18,708 nucleotides of DNA from Mollicutes bacterium (lineage in GTDB: Bacteria; Bacillota_I; Bacilli_A; RF39; UBA660): contig SFOJ01000013.1 in assembly GCA_004552445.1 (NCBI GenBank), positions 1-18,708 on the forward strand. The letters are read 5' to 3'. Positions within the stretch are counted from its first letter, which is position 1; each line of letters starts with the position of its first letter. The notes under the pieces were generated by a model, which saw only the letters and a program-made list of their open reading frames with translations, was not told where the DNA came from and did no database searches. The translations under genes and the position numbers were made by a program. Of this stretch, positions 6,491-14,846 are shown piece by piece.

Positions 6491-6496
6491 TTTCAA
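6468..6496 (-). promoter_or_regulatory. Promoter of the prepilin gene
   Basis: On the minus strand TTGAAA (6496-6491), a 17-nt spacer and TATAAT (6473-6468) begin directly after the engB stop. The -10 lies in the hairpin loop, so the transcript starts beyond the first arm and its RBS is free. Confidence 0.55.
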
Positions 6497-7084
6497 CTAA
6501 TTTTCAAAATAATTTTCTATAATTTCATAAACTCTATCTTTACCTATTTTAGTAACACTTGAAAAATTAATTATCTCATCACCAAGTGCCGGATTTAAAG
6601 TAGATTTAATCAAATCATCTTGTTTAGCTCTTAAAGAACGATTTACTTTATCATATTTAGTAGCGACTATTGTTACAGGAAGATTATAATACTTTAAGAA
6701 TTTATACATAAGTACATCATCTTCAGTAGGTTTATGTCTATAATCAATAAGTAAAAATACATGTTTTAAGTATGGTCTTTGTTTTAAGTATTCTTCTATC
6801 ATTACACCAAATTTCTCAATTTGCTTTTTACTAGTAGCAGCATATCCATAGCCAGGAACATCAACTATATAAAAGTCATCATTAACCTTATAAAAATTAA
6901 GAGTAGTTGTTTTACCAGGTTTTGAACTAGTTCTAGCTAAGTTTTTTCTATTAACTATAGTATTAATAAAACTACTCTTACCAACATTGCTTCTACCTAA
7001 ACATAAAAATTCATTTTTCTTATCCTCAGGATATTGACTAATTCTAACAGCAATGATTGGTTCATCTACTTTAGTAATTTCCAT
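6497..7084 (-). CDS. engB: Ribosome biogenesis GTP-binding protein YsxC/EngB
   Basis: The 195-aa GTPase acts in assembly of the 50S ribosomal subunit. All G motifs are visible: G1 GRSNVGKSS (residues 30-38), G2 around GKTTT (57-61), G3 DVPGYGYA (75-82), G4 TKYDK (142-146) and G5 FSSV near 174-177. Length is normal for YsxC. The start lies 1 nt after the stop of the NrnA-like gene, so it is the last gene of the ackA-nrnA-engB unit. A hairpin and new promoter follow it. Confidence 0.95.
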   Translation of the reverse strand: MEITKVDEPIIAVRISQYPEDKKNEFLCLGRSNVGKSSFINTIVNRKNLARTSSKPGKTTTLNFYKVNDDFYIVDVPGYGYAATSKKQIEKFGVMIEEYLKQRPYLKHVFLLIDYRHKPTEDDVLMYKFLKYYNLPVTIVATKYDKVNRSLRAKQDDLIKSTLNPALGDEIINFSSVTKIGKDRVYEIIENYFEN

Positions 7085-7085
7085 A

Positions 7086-8048
7086 TTAATTTTTCTCTCT
7101 TTCTATATATTCTTTACATACTCTTGATAAATCTTTCATTAAGTTATCAACATCTTCTTTTGAATCTGTTCTAACACCACTTGCATATTTATGTCCACCG
7201 CCATGATATTTAGCAGCGATTTCATTTATCACCGGTCCCCTACTTCTAATATTAACTCTATACATATTATTTTTAGCATCATGCGAAGAAAATGCCCAAA
7301 CAATAACTTCATTAATATTATTAAAATCATTAATCATATTAGATGCCGCAGATATATCTGAATTTAATGATTGTATAACATCATCTTCAAGTTCTATATA
7401 TCCAAAACCATATTTATCAACTTTCATTGTAGAAGCAATATATCCCATAAGTCTAACTTCACTAAGTGGTTTAGCATATGCAAGTCTATATAACTTATCT
7501 ACATCAAGTTTATACTTTTTTATTAATTCAGCAACAAGCTCAAATGTTTTATAATTAATGTTATATAAGAATCTATTAGAGTCACTTACTATTCCAATAT
7601 ATATTTTTCCAGCAATAGTTTCATTCATCTTTAATTTGGTATTATTAATAAGTTCTAATACAAGTTCTGATGCACTACTAGCATCTTCACGAATTAATTC
7701 TATATCACTATATTTATCTACTAAAGGATGATGATCTATTTTAATAACATGTTTAAACGATAAAAAATTATCTATATCAACACGTTTATTGTCTGGAGTA
7801 TCAACTACAATTAATAAAGCGTTTTCATAATCATATGAATTAACTTTATCAACCTTACCAAAATATTTAAATCTTGAAACAGTTGTTCCTACAACATAGA
7901 CTTCTTTACTTGGAAATGTAAGAAGAATAGAATCCTTAAGTGACATTTGACTACCAAACGCATCAGGATCAGGCCCTATATGTCTTGCAATATAAATCTT
8001 CTTAAATTTCTTAATTTCATTATATATAGATTTATAAATATTATTCAT
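7086..8048 (-). CDS. DHH/DHHA1 family phosphoesterase, NrnA-like
   Basis: The 320-aa protein has the DHH metal-binding motifs IARHIGPDPDAFGS (about residues 20-33), VVDTPDN (about 86-92), KIDHHP (about 103-108) and GIVSDSNRF (about 152-160). The DHHA1 domain ends in GGGHKYASG. This is the layout of NrnA (YtqI), which degrades nanoRNAs and pApA and dephosphorylates pAp. The bare architecture does not fix which substrate dominates. It lacks membrane helices, PAS and GGDEF domains, so it is not GdpP. It lies between ackA and engB in one strand-uniform unit, with RBS AGAAAGAAG. Confidence 0.85.
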   Translation of the reverse strand: MNNIYKSIYNEIKKFKKIYIARHIGPDPDAFGSQMSLKDSILLTFPSKEVYVVGTTVSRFKYFGKVDKVNSYDYENALLIVVDTPDNKRVDIDNFLSFKHVIKIDHHPLVDKYSDIELIREDASSASELVLELINNTKLKMNETIAGKIYIGIVSDSNRFLYNINYKTFELVAELIKKYKLDVDKLYRLAYAKPLSEVRLMGYIASTMKVDKYGFGYIELEDDVIQSLNSDISAASNMINDFNNINEVIVWAFSSHDAKNNMYRVNIRSRGPVINEIAAKYHGGGHKYASGVRTDSKEDVDNLMKDLSRVCKEYIEREKN

Positions 8049-8061
8049 TACTTACTTCTTT

Positions 8062-9255
8062 CTATTTTACAAGATTATAAGTGTCTTTAATAATCATAAT
8101 TTCTTCATTAGTTGGAAGAACTCTAACCACAACAGTAGAGTCATCTGTAGAAATAATTCCTTCTACTTCATCTTTGAATCCAGCAATTTTAGCATTCTTT
8201 TCATCATCAATCTTAATACCTAAAGAACCGAGTCTTCCTAAAATAGCCTTACGTGCTTCAATACCATTTTCACCTACACCAGCAGTGAAAACTATTGAAT
8301 CTACTTTACCATCTAATTTAATATAATATTCAGCGATGTATTTAGCAATACGATCATTATACATATCAAGTGCTAAAATAGCGTTTTCATCACCTTTAGC
8401 AGCTGCTTCTTCAACATCTCTACAATCACTAAATCCACTAATACCAAGAAGTCCACTTTTCTTATTTAAATCATTAGTAATTTGTTCGATATCTTCCCCA
8501 GATTCTTTAGCTACATATTCAATAATTGAAGGGTCAATAGCACCACTACGAGTACCCATCATTAATCCATCAAGAGGACTAATTCCCATAGTAGTATCAT
8601 AACATTTACCCTCTTTAATAACACTAATAGATGCGCCACTACCAATATGACAAATAATTAAATTAACATCATCTTTACCTAGTTTTTCTTTCATCTTAAG
8701 CGTAATATACTTATGACTAGTTCCATGAAAACCATATTTACGTACACCATATTTAGTATACCACTCCATAGGTACAGGATACATATAATTTACTTTAGGC
8801 ATAGTTTGGTGAAATGCAGTATCATATACTGCTACCATAGGTACACCAGGAAGTGCTTTCTTCATAGCTTCAATTCCAGCTAGATTTCCTGGGTGATGAA
8901 GAGGTCCTAATTTAGTTAATGATTTAATGTCTTCAATAACTTCATCATTAATTAAAACTGAATCACTATATTTTTCACCACCATGTAAAACTCTATGTCC
9001 CACACCTTTGATTTCATCTAAACTTTCAACTGCTTTATATTTTAATAATTCTTCAATTAAAGCTTCAGCAGCTTCAGTATGATTCTTTAAAAATTTAGTT
9101 TCTTTATATTTTTTACCATTTACTTTAGTAGTCCAAAAACTATCTTTTAATCCAATTTTTTCAAAATAACCGCTGATAAGTAACTTTTCTTCAGGCATTT
9201 CAACTAATTGAAATTTTAAAGAAGAACTACCAGCATTAACACATAATATTTTCAT
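8062..9255 (-). CDS. ackA: Acetate kinase
   Basis: The 397-aa enzyme interconverts acetyl phosphate plus ADP and acetate plus ATP, the ATP-yielding step of acetate fermentation. The sequence opens with MKILCVNAGSSSLKFQL (Asn7 in the first phosphate site). It carries GHRVLHGGEKYS (substrate-binding Arg), YDTAFHQTMP (catalytic Asp), KYGFHGTSHKY (His), DGLMMGTRSGAIDP (catalytic Arg) and a C-terminal NEEIMI (Glu). Length and motif order are standard. No phosphotransacetylase gene is adjacent. It heads the unit continuing into the NrnA-like gene 13 nt downstream. Confidence 0.97.
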   Translation of the reverse strand: MKILCVNAGSSSLKFQLVEMPEEKLLISGYFEKIGLKDSFWTTKVNGKKYKETKFLKNHTEAAEALIEELLKYKAVESLDEIKGVGHRVLHGGEKYSDSVLINDEVIEDIKSLTKLGPLHHPGNLAGIEAMKKALPGVPMVAVYDTAFHQTMPKVNYMYPVPMEWYTKYGVRKYGFHGTSHKYITLKMKEKLGKDDVNLIICHIGSGASISVIKEGKCYDTTMGISPLDGLMMGTRSGAIDPSIIEYVAKESGEDIEQITNDLNKKSGLLGISGFSDCRDVEEAAAKGDENAILALDMYNDRIAKYIAEYYIKLDGKVDSIVFTAGVGENGIEARKAILGRLGSLGIKIDDEKNAKIAGFKDEVEGIISTDDSTVVVRVLPTNEEIMIIKDTYNLVK

Positions 9256-9284
9256 CTAATATTTCCTTCTTTCTTTGTACTAAT

Positions 9285-9293
9285 ATTATAACA
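9285..9293 (-). promoter_or_regulatory. Extended -10 promoter of ackA
   Basis: TGTTATAAT on the minus strand gives an extended -10 (TGN before TATAAT) about 30 nt upstream of the ackA start. No good -35 is seen, as expected for this class. Confidence 0.45.
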
Positions 9294-9319
9294 AATAATA
9301 CCCAAAAATGGAAATAAAA

Positions 9320-9352
9320 TTAAAAAATTAAAAGACACAATAATAGTGTCTT
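9320..9352 (-). terminator. Terminator of the 50-aa small gene
   Basis: Arms AAGACAC (9332-9338) and GTGTCTT (9346-9352) with a 7-nt loop are followed on the minus strand by a TTTTAATTTTTTAA tract. It begins five bases after the small gene's stop. Confidence 0.6.
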
Positions 9353-9356
9353 AAGA

Positions 9357-9509
9357 TTAAAGTTTCTTTATTTGTTTTTTATCATTATATTTTTGTATTC
9401 TATCATAATCATAATTAAAGTCCTCTTCATATTCCTGATTTCTAGAATTCATTATTTTCATCTTATAAAGTAGTTTATTTTTCTTACTGAAATAATTATT
9501 TAAAAGCAT
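9357..9509 (-). CDS. Hypothetical 50-aa charged protein
   Basis: This small ORF encodes a protein that starts MLLNNYFSKKNKLLYKMK, has an acidic middle (EYEEDFNYDYDR) and a basic tail (KKQIKKL). No membrane segment, signal peptide or Cys is present. Support for a real gene is a strong GGAGG (9519-9523) nine bases before the ATG and a terminator hairpin right after the stop. No known family is recognised. It is divergent from the surface-protein gene and upstream of ackA on the same strand, separated from ackA by the terminator. Below the size that most gene finders call confidently. Confidence 0.6.
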   Translation of the reverse strand: MLLNNYFSKKNKLLYKMKIMNSRNQEYEEDFNYDYDRIQKYNDKKQIKKL

Positions 9510-9540
9510 ATATTATATCCTCCAGTAATATTATGTTAGA

Positions 9541-9569
9541 TTTACAAAAAATAATACATATGCTATAAT
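9541..9569 (+). promoter_or_regulatory. Promoter of the duplicated-domain surface protein
   Basis: TTTACA (9541-9546), a 17-nt spacer and TATAAT (9564-9569) with a TGC extension give a strong promoter starting near 9576. The SD sequence AGAAGG follows at 9579-9584. Confidence 0.65.
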
Positions 9570-9593
9570 TTTTGTGAAAGAAGGATGAAATTT

Positions 9594-10445
9594 GTGGAAA
9601 AGAAAGAACAAACAAAAAAGCTAGTTATTAGAGGCATAATTGTAGTATGCTCTGCTATAATTTTATTTATTGCAATAGACCTTATAAATGTTTTAGCATT
9701 TAAAGGTAAACCATTTATTATAATAAATGAAACTGATACTAAACAAAGTTCAATATTATATGATATTTACGAATGCAACGAAGAAAGGATTTTTAAACTT
9801 AAAGGAACAAAATTTACTTGTCCAAAAGAAAATAAAAAGGTAATCACTATTACCGATAGAAGCGAAGGAGAAGATTGTGCTCAAGCAATTGAATACTATT
9901 ATAAAGACTATTATTTCACTTGTATTAAAAGTCAAAGTGTTATAGTTACAGTCAATGGAAAAGAATACACAATTAAAGAAGCTTTAAATAATGGTATTGT
10001 TACTATGGATGAACTTATAGCTATTGGATTTAAACCACTAAAGAAAAATATAACTGATGAACCAGATCCAACTGAACCTACTAATCCTACTAATCCAACA
10101 AAACCATCAAAACCAACAGATCAAACAACACCTACTGAGCCAACTAATCCTACTAAACCAGTTACACCTGGTGAACCTATTACTCCAATAGAACCAATTG
10201 AAAAACCAATAGATAATACAAAGAAAATAACTATAACAGACACTAGCGCTGGTAAAGATTGTGCTCAAGCAATTGAATACTATTATAAAAGATATTACTT
10301 CAATTGTATTAAGAGCCAATATGTAATAGTTACAGTTAATGGTAAAAAATATAATATCAAAGAAGCTTTAAATAACGGTATTGTTACTATGGATGAATTA
10401 ATAGATGCTGGATTTAAACCTCAAACTGATGCAGTTGATAGATAA
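9594..10445 (+). CDS. Membrane-anchored surface protein with a duplicated Cys-containing domain
   Basis: A short basic N-terminus precedes one membrane helix (RGIIVVCSAIILFIAIDLI). The rest is probably extracellular: a stretch with two Cys (near CNEE and FTCP), then two copies of a domain of about 67 aa, each with DCAQAIEYYYK, a C-I-K-S-Q segment, VNGK-Y-IKEALNNGIVTMDELI and GFKP. The copies (about 9837-10037 and 10224-10421) are nearly identical and each has two Cys. A Pro/Thr linker of about 55 residues with TEPTNPTNP-like units joins them. I know similar domains from surface proteins of gut Firmicutes but cannot name a function. Start choice: the ATG at 9585 directly abuts the AGAAGG SD, leaving no spacing, whereas GTG at 9594 has a proper 9-nt gap. 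No LPXTG motif or C-terminal anchor is present. Confidence 0.75.
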   Translation: MEKKEQTKKLVIRGIIVVCSAIILFIAIDLINVLAFKGKPFIIINETDTKQSSILYDIYECNEERIFKLKGTKFTCPKENKKVITITDRSEGEDCAQAIEYYYKDYYFTCIKSQSVIVTVNGKEYTIKEALNNGIVTMDELIAIGFKPLKKNITDEPDPTEPTNPTNPTKPSKPTDQTTPTEPTNPTKPVTPGEPITPIEPIEKPIDNTKKITITDTSAGKDCAQAIEYYYKRYYFNCIKSQYVIVTVNGKKYNIKEALNNGIVTMDELIDAGFKPQTDAVDR

Positions 10446-10449
10446 AACA

Positions 10450-10473
10450 AAAACCTGAAAATTTTCAGGTTTT
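10450..10473. terminator. Bidirectional terminator between the surface protein and thiI
   Basis: A perfect 12-bp inverted repeat (AAAACCTGAAAA and TTTTCAGGTTTT) is flanked by A-rich and T-rich tracts. It serves both convergent genes. Confidence 0.75.
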
Positions 10474-10480
10474 ATTTTGA

Positions 10481-11656
10481 CTATAAATATTCACTCTTTA
10501 CTTCTTTTAAATCTACTACTTCTATAGTATCTACCGCTTCCTTCAATAACGGTTCAAAATCTATCTTAGACTCTTCTTCATATATAAATTTAAGATTTGG
10601 ATTTATTACTGGGTGTTTAGGAACAAAAACAGTACAACAATCTTCATATGGAAGAATAGATATATCATAAGTATCTATTTTTTTAGATATATCAATAATA
10701 TCTAACTTATCAAAAGAACATAAAGGTCTTAATATTGGGTAATTTGTAACATCATTTACAGCAACCATACTTGATAAAGTTTGACTTGCAACTTGTCCAA
10801 CACTTTCACCATTAATAATTGCTAAACATTTATTTTTTTTAGCAACTCTCTCAGCTATTCTATACATCATTCTTCTCATAATAGTTATTAAGTATGTAGT
10901 ATCTAAATTCTTATAAATAGTTTCTTGTATTTTAGTAAAATTAACTACCATTAATTTACCATGAGAATTATATTTTTCAAGTTTTCTTGCAAGTTCTATT
11001 ACTTTATTACGAGCTTCTATACTAGTATGAGGTCTACTTTCGAAATATAAATAATATAGTTCTACTCCTCTTTTGATAGTCATATATCCAGCAACAGGAG
11101 AATCTATCCCACCACTTAACATTAAAAGCCCACGGCCAAGAGTACTAACAGGATATCCGCCTAATCCTTTTACACCATTTGTATAATAATAAACCGCTTC
11201 ATTACGTATCTCTATATTCAAATAAATATCTGGATTATGAACATCTACTTTACATTCAATATTCTTAAGAATATGTCCACCTACTATATTGTTCATTTCC
11301 ATTGATTTTATAGGAAATTTCTTATCACTTCTATTAGTTACTACCTTAAAAGTTTTAAATTTTTGACTCTTCATAACATCTAAAGAACATTTTAATATTG
11401 CATCTTCTGTTACTTCCTCATCCATATAAGCAATAACTATTTCATGAATACCAAAAATATTTTTTAGAATATTCACTATTCCATCAATATCATCTTCATT
11501 AGGAAATATAAACATTCTATAATAGTCATCTCTAATTTCAAAATCATAATTACTTAACTTATCAAATATATTATTTTTAAGTTTATTTATAAAGAAATTT
11601 CTATTATCTTTTTTAGTAGTTAATTCACCATATTTTATTAATATTACTTTTTTCAT
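10481..11656 (-). CDS. thiI: tRNA 4-thiouridine synthetase ThiI (no rhodanese domain)
   Basis: ThiI adenylates U8 of tRNA and transfers sulfur to make 4-thiouridine. The 391-aa protein has the N-terminal ferredoxin-like and THUMP domains (to about residue 165) and the PP-loop LSGGIDSPVAGY. It carries the conserved NGESVGQVASQT and PYEDCCTVFVPKHP segments and ends soon after. The C-terminal rhodanese domain of E. coli ThiI is missing, as in Bacillus, where the partner desulfurase NifZ supplies sulfur directly. That partner lies immediately upstream with a 4-nt ATGA overlap, so the two are probably translationally coupled and work together. A role in thiamine thiazole synthesis is less likely without thi genes nearby. 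Confidence 0.94.
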   Translation of the reverse strand: MKKVILIKYGELTTKKDNRNFFINKLKNNIFDKLSNYDFEIRDDYYRMFIFPNEDDIDGIVNILKNIFGIHEIVIAYMDEEVTEDAILKCSLDVMKSQKFKTFKVVTNRSDKKFPIKSMEMNNIVGGHILKNIECKVDVHNPDIYLNIEIRNEAVYYYTNGVKGLGGYPVSTLGRGLLMLSGGIDSPVAGYMTIKRGVELYYLYFESRPHTSIEARNKVIELARKLEKYNSHGKLMVVNFTKIQETIYKNLDTTYLITIMRRMMYRIAERVAKKNKCLAIINGESVGQVASQTLSSMVAVNDVTNYPILRPLCSFDKLDIIDISKKIDTYDISILPYEDCCTVFVPKHPVINPNLKFIYEEESKIDFEPLLKEAVDTIEVVDLKEVKSEYL

Positions 11657-12777
11657 TTTAACAATAACTCATTCCACACTTTATCAAATATTTCTAAAAA
11701 TTTATGTATTTCTTCTATAGTAGTCAAATGACTTAAACTAACTCTTATAGATGTAGTACTTACATCTTTATTTCCATTTGATAATGCCTTTAATACAGTA
11801 CTTTCTTCTAAACTAGAACAAGCAGTAGTAGTAGAAACATATACTTCATATCTTTCAAGAGCATGTACAAATGTTTCAGATTTAATTTTAAGTAAACTAA
11901 AGTTAACTATTTGTGGTACACATAAATCATTAGAATTTATTTGAATTGGATACTTAGAAAGTCCTTTCAATAATTCTGATTTTAATTTTTCACATTTCTT
12001 TATATTTGATTCTAATTTATCATTAATAAGTCTCATAGCTTTAGAAAATGATACTACAAGTGGTAATGCAGGAGTTCCACCTCTAAATGGACAATTTTCA
12101 GTAGTACCATATATTAATGTATCTATTTGTAAATCACGTCTTTTATATAAAATTCCTATTCCTTTAGGAGCATATATCTTATGACTAGAAAAACTAGCTA
12201 AATCTAAATCACTTAAATAGAATCTAGTTTTACCCAAAGCTTGAGTTAAATCACTATGAAATATAACATTAGGATTCTTTTTATTAATAACTTGTCTAAT
12301 AGTCTTAAGAGGTTGTTTAAATCCTGTTTCAGAGTTAACTGCACAAATACTAACAAGAATAGTATCATCTCTTATAAGTTCCTCTAAATGTTTTAAATCT
12401 ATTTGTCCATTAGGACTAATATTGACGAAATCAACTTCATATCCTATATTACTTAAATATCCCATAACCTCAAGAACACTCTTATGTTCAAGCTTACTAG
12501 TTATAATATGCTTACCTCGTTTACAATACTTAAATGCAACACCCTTAATAGCAGTAGTATTACTCTCACTAGCTCCACTAGTAAATATTAATTCCTTTGG
12601 ATGGCAATTAAGTATTTCGGCTATTTGGTTAGTAGCTTGCATTAATAATTCTTTGGATTTAACACCTAGAGTATGAATACTATTAGCATTTCCAATAAAT
12701 TCACGAGTAACTTTGCAATAAGAATCAAGCACTCTTTCATCAACTGGTGTAGTTGCACTATAATCTAAATATATCAT
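11653..12777 (-). CDS. Cysteine desulfurase, NifS/IscS-like (NifZ role)
   Basis: The 374-aa PLP enzyme removes sulfur from cysteine as a persulfide. Visible elements are MIYLDYSATTPVD at the N-terminus, KLEHKS (His98 stacking on PLP), HSDLTQ (Asp176), SSHK with the Schiff-base Lys200, and the mobile loop TTACSS with the active Cys320. The short loop and length fit class I desulfurases. Coupling to thiI indicates a dedicated role in tRNA thiolation, as for Bacillus NifZ, rather than general Fe-S cluster assembly. No IscU/SufU is nearby. RBS AGGAGG lies six bases upstream, and the RNase J-like stop is 9 nt before the start. Confidence 0.93.
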   Translation of the reverse strand: MIYLDYSATTPVDERVLDSYCKVTREFIGNANSIHTLGVKSKELLMQATNQIAEILNCHPKELIFTSGASESNTTAIKGVAFKYCKRGKHIITSKLEHKSVLEVMGYLSNIGYEVDFVNISPNGQIDLKHLEELIRDDTILVSICAVNSETGFKQPLKTIRQVINKKNPNVIFHSDLTQALGKTRFYLSDLDLASFSSHKIYAPKGIGILYKRRDLQIDTLIYGTTENCPFRGGTPALPLVVSFSKAMRLINDKLESNIKKCEKLKSELLKGLSKYPIQINSNDLCVPQIVNFSLLKIKSETFVHALERYEVYVSTTTACSSLEESTVLKALSNGNKDVSTTSIRVSLSHLTTIEEIHKFLEIFDKVWNELLLK

Positions 12778-12786
12778 ATCTTCCTC

Positions 12787-14439
12787 CTATATTTCTTGAA
12801 TAACTGTTAATATAACAGGCTTACATTGAGTCTCTTTATACAAATATTGACCCACCTGTTCACGTATATCATTTCTAATCTTAACATAATCAGCATATTT
12901 ATTAGAAAAAGTGTTATTTCTAATAATTTCAGTACTTATTTTCTTTATTTCATTTATTATTTCATTATTTTCTTTAGAATATATAAATCCACGAGTAATT
13001 ATTTCAGGATCTATTATAATAGATTTATCTTTCTTACTTAATGTTGATGATATAACAACTAATCCATTATTACTTAATAATTCTCTATCTTTTAAAACTA
13101 CATCTCCAACATCTTCACTAAAGTTACCATCAATTAATATGTCATCTACAAACACTCTATCAAAATTTTCTTTTAATTCACCATTTTCAATGGTTACTAC
13201 ATCTCCATTTTCTTTAAGTAAAATATTTTCTTTTGGTATTCCTACACTATATGCTAGATTTCCATTTTGTACTTGATACCTATATTCACCTTTAATAGGC
13301 ATATAGTACTTAGGATTAAATAATTTAATAAGTAGTCTCAAGTCTTCACTTGATGCATGATGACGCACGCTTTTATCCTTAGGTATTTGTACTATATTAA
13401 CACCTTTAATAGCTAAATCATTAAGAATTTTAACAAGTAATTTCTCATAAGCGTCATAACTTGGCTCAGCAAAACACACTGTATCTGTTTTTTCAAGGGT
13501 TATAAATTTATCATGACCATTTAATATTCTATTTATATTAGAATATGGTGTCTCTCTATCATTACTAATAAGTATAATTGTATTTTCTTGTTTTAAATCA
13601 GTTAAGTTACCAATCATATCTTCTTCAATATCCAAGTATCCGTTCTTAGCACACAAAGATACAATATTATGAAGTTCTCTACCCATTATAACAACTTTTC
13701 TTGTTTTACCTTTTATTGAATTAAATATTTCTTGAATTGTATAAATATGTAATGGTAACACTGTAAAAATAATTCTTCCTTTATTTTTATCAACTACATT
13801 TTTAAAGAAACTTTCTAATTTATGATTTGGTGAAGTATGCCCTTTCTTTTCAGCAAATACGCTTTCAGCCATTAAACAAAGTACTCCTTGTTTACCAATG
13901 TATGCAAGTTTACCAAGATCCATATCATAGTAACCATTCATAGTCGGATCTATAACAAAATCAGCCATATATATAACTGCTCCATCTTTAGTATTAATCG
14001 CAAATCCAAGTGTTTCAGGACTACTATGCGTTACACTAAATGGAAATATACTTAAATTCTTAGTAATATCAATCTTTTTATGTGCTTTAATAGTATGTAA
14101 ATTTTTAATTTCTACTTTTTCTTCAGCACACTCATATTTAATTATTTCACTAGTATAATTTGATGCATATACATTTATATTTGGCAATGCTTTTAACAAA
14201 TCAGTAAGTGCTCCCATATTTTCACGATGAGGATGGCTTATAAATAATCCTACTATTTCTTTTTCATGTTCTACTAAATATGAAAAATCTGGTATTACAT
14301 AATCTACACCATACATTTTATCAGGTGCATATTTCATACCACAATCAAAAATAAATAAATGACCATCTACACTTACTGTATATAAATTCTTACCATTTTC
14401 GTTTAATCCACCTAAACTCATTATATTAATTTTACTCAT
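12787..14439 (-). CDS. RNase J-family metallo-beta-lactamase protein with degenerate active site
   Basis: The 550-aa protein has the full RNase J architecture: beta-lactamase core, beta-CASP insert (about residues 200-350) and a C-terminal domain with ILIDGNF and DVVLKDRELLS. RNase J degrades and processes mRNA. The HxHxDH metal motif reads HPHREN (residues 69-74), so Asp is Glu and the last His is Asn. The second-half motif reads HHASSED near 360-366 in place of the usual SGHA. The late His of MPVHGEYR is Lys (MPIKGEYR, Lys383). His138 (VTHSSPE) and Asp160 (MADFVID) are kept. With this many ligands lost it is unlikely to be a normal nuclease. It may be a J2-like non-catalytic partner of an active J1 encoded elsewhere. 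RBS GGGAG precedes the ATG, and nifS-like and thiI genes follow. Confidence 0.88.
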   Translation of the reverse strand: MSKINIMSLGGLNENGKNLYTVSVDGHLFIFDCGMKYAPDKMYGVDYVIPDFSYLVEHEKEIVGLFISHPHRENMGALTDLLKALPNINVYASNYTSEIIKYECAEEKVEIKNLHTIKAHKKIDITKNLSIFPFSVTHSSPETLGFAINTKDGAVIYMADFVIDPTMNGYYDMDLGKLAYIGKQGVLCLMAESVFAEKKGHTSPNHKLESFFKNVVDKNKGRIIFTVLPLHIYTIQEIFNSIKGKTRKVVIMGRELHNIVSLCAKNGYLDIEEDMIGNLTDLKQENTIILISNDRETPYSNINRILNGHDKFITLEKTDTVCFAEPSYDAYEKLLVKILNDLAIKGVNIVQIPKDKSVRHHASSEDLRLLIKLFNPKYYMPIKGEYRYQVQNGNLAYSVGIPKENILLKENGDVVTIENGELKENFDRVFVDDILIDGNFSEDVGDVVLKDRELLSNNGLVVISSTLSKKDKSIIIDPEIITRGFIYSKENNEIINEIKKISTEIIRNNTFSNKYADYVKIRNDIREQVGQYLYKETQCKPVILTVIQEI

Positions 14440-14600
14440 AATATCACTCCCTTTAAAAGTTTAAATGCTACAAAATATTTTACCACATTTTTATAAAAAA
14501 TGCTAGTTTTACATTTTAAATGAAAGAGATTGAATATTCTAGTAAAACACTTTTAAAAATATTTAATAATAACTATAATAATATTAATATTTAAAATTAA
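14440..14600. other. AT-rich intergenic stretch without a recognised gene
   Basis: This lies between the RNase J-like start and the rpoZ terminator. I see the RNase J-like RBS (AGGGAGTGAT) and a TAAAAT that might be its -10, with no convincing -35. Nothing else is supported. Confidence 0.4.
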
Positions 14601-14626
14601 AAAAATAAAAAGACTATTACTAGTCT
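14601..14626 (-). terminator. Terminator of rpoZ
   Basis: On the minus strand AGACTA (14626-14621), a 4-nt loop and TAGTCT (14616-14611) are followed by TTTTATTTTT. It separates rpoZ from the RNase J-like unit. Confidence 0.65.
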
Positions 14627-14645
14627 AAATATTATAAGAAAAGAA

Positions 14646-14846
14646 TTAATTATTCTTAATTGTAATTAAACCTCTATCTACTTCTTCTAATGCCCTTCCT
14701 ATTTCTTTTTTAGATACATATTCACTTTCAGGCATTTGATAGTGTTTATGTTCTTTCATAACTTTGGCTCTATCTGCAGCTATATGAACTAACTTGTATT
14801 TAGAGTCAACAATGTTTAATAGTCTATCGATTGAAGGATATATCAC
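14646..14846 (-). CDS. rpoZ: DNA-directed RNA polymerase omega subunit
   Basis: Omega helps fold and stabilise the beta' subunit of RNA polymerase. The short protein (66 aa from the chosen start) has the conserved IYPSIDRLL, DSKYKLVHIAADRA and a C-terminal EIGRALEEVDRG. Start choice: the first in-frame ATG at 14855 touches the SD (GGGAG, 14856-14860) with no spacer, while GTG at 14846 has a 9-nt gap and gives the expected (M)IYPSID N-terminus. A promoter lies 20-50 bases upstream and a terminator follows, so it appears monocistronic. guanylate kinase, its frequent neighbour, is not present here. Confidence 0.9.
   Translation of the reverse strand: MIYPSIDRLLNIVDSKYKLVHIAADRAKVMKEHKHYQMPESEYVSKKEIGRALEEVDRGLITIKNN

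Noticed and set aside
8081..8602. Plus-strand open frames opposite ackA, and similar ones opposite murT, nifS-like and RNase J-like genes
   Set aside because: They lie antisense inside well-identified genes, lack RBS and show compositional mirror sequence only.
10060..10220. Short direct repeats that might be a CRISPR or satellite array
   Set aside because: They are in-frame Pro/Thr codons of the surface-protein linker and have no repeat-spacer structure.
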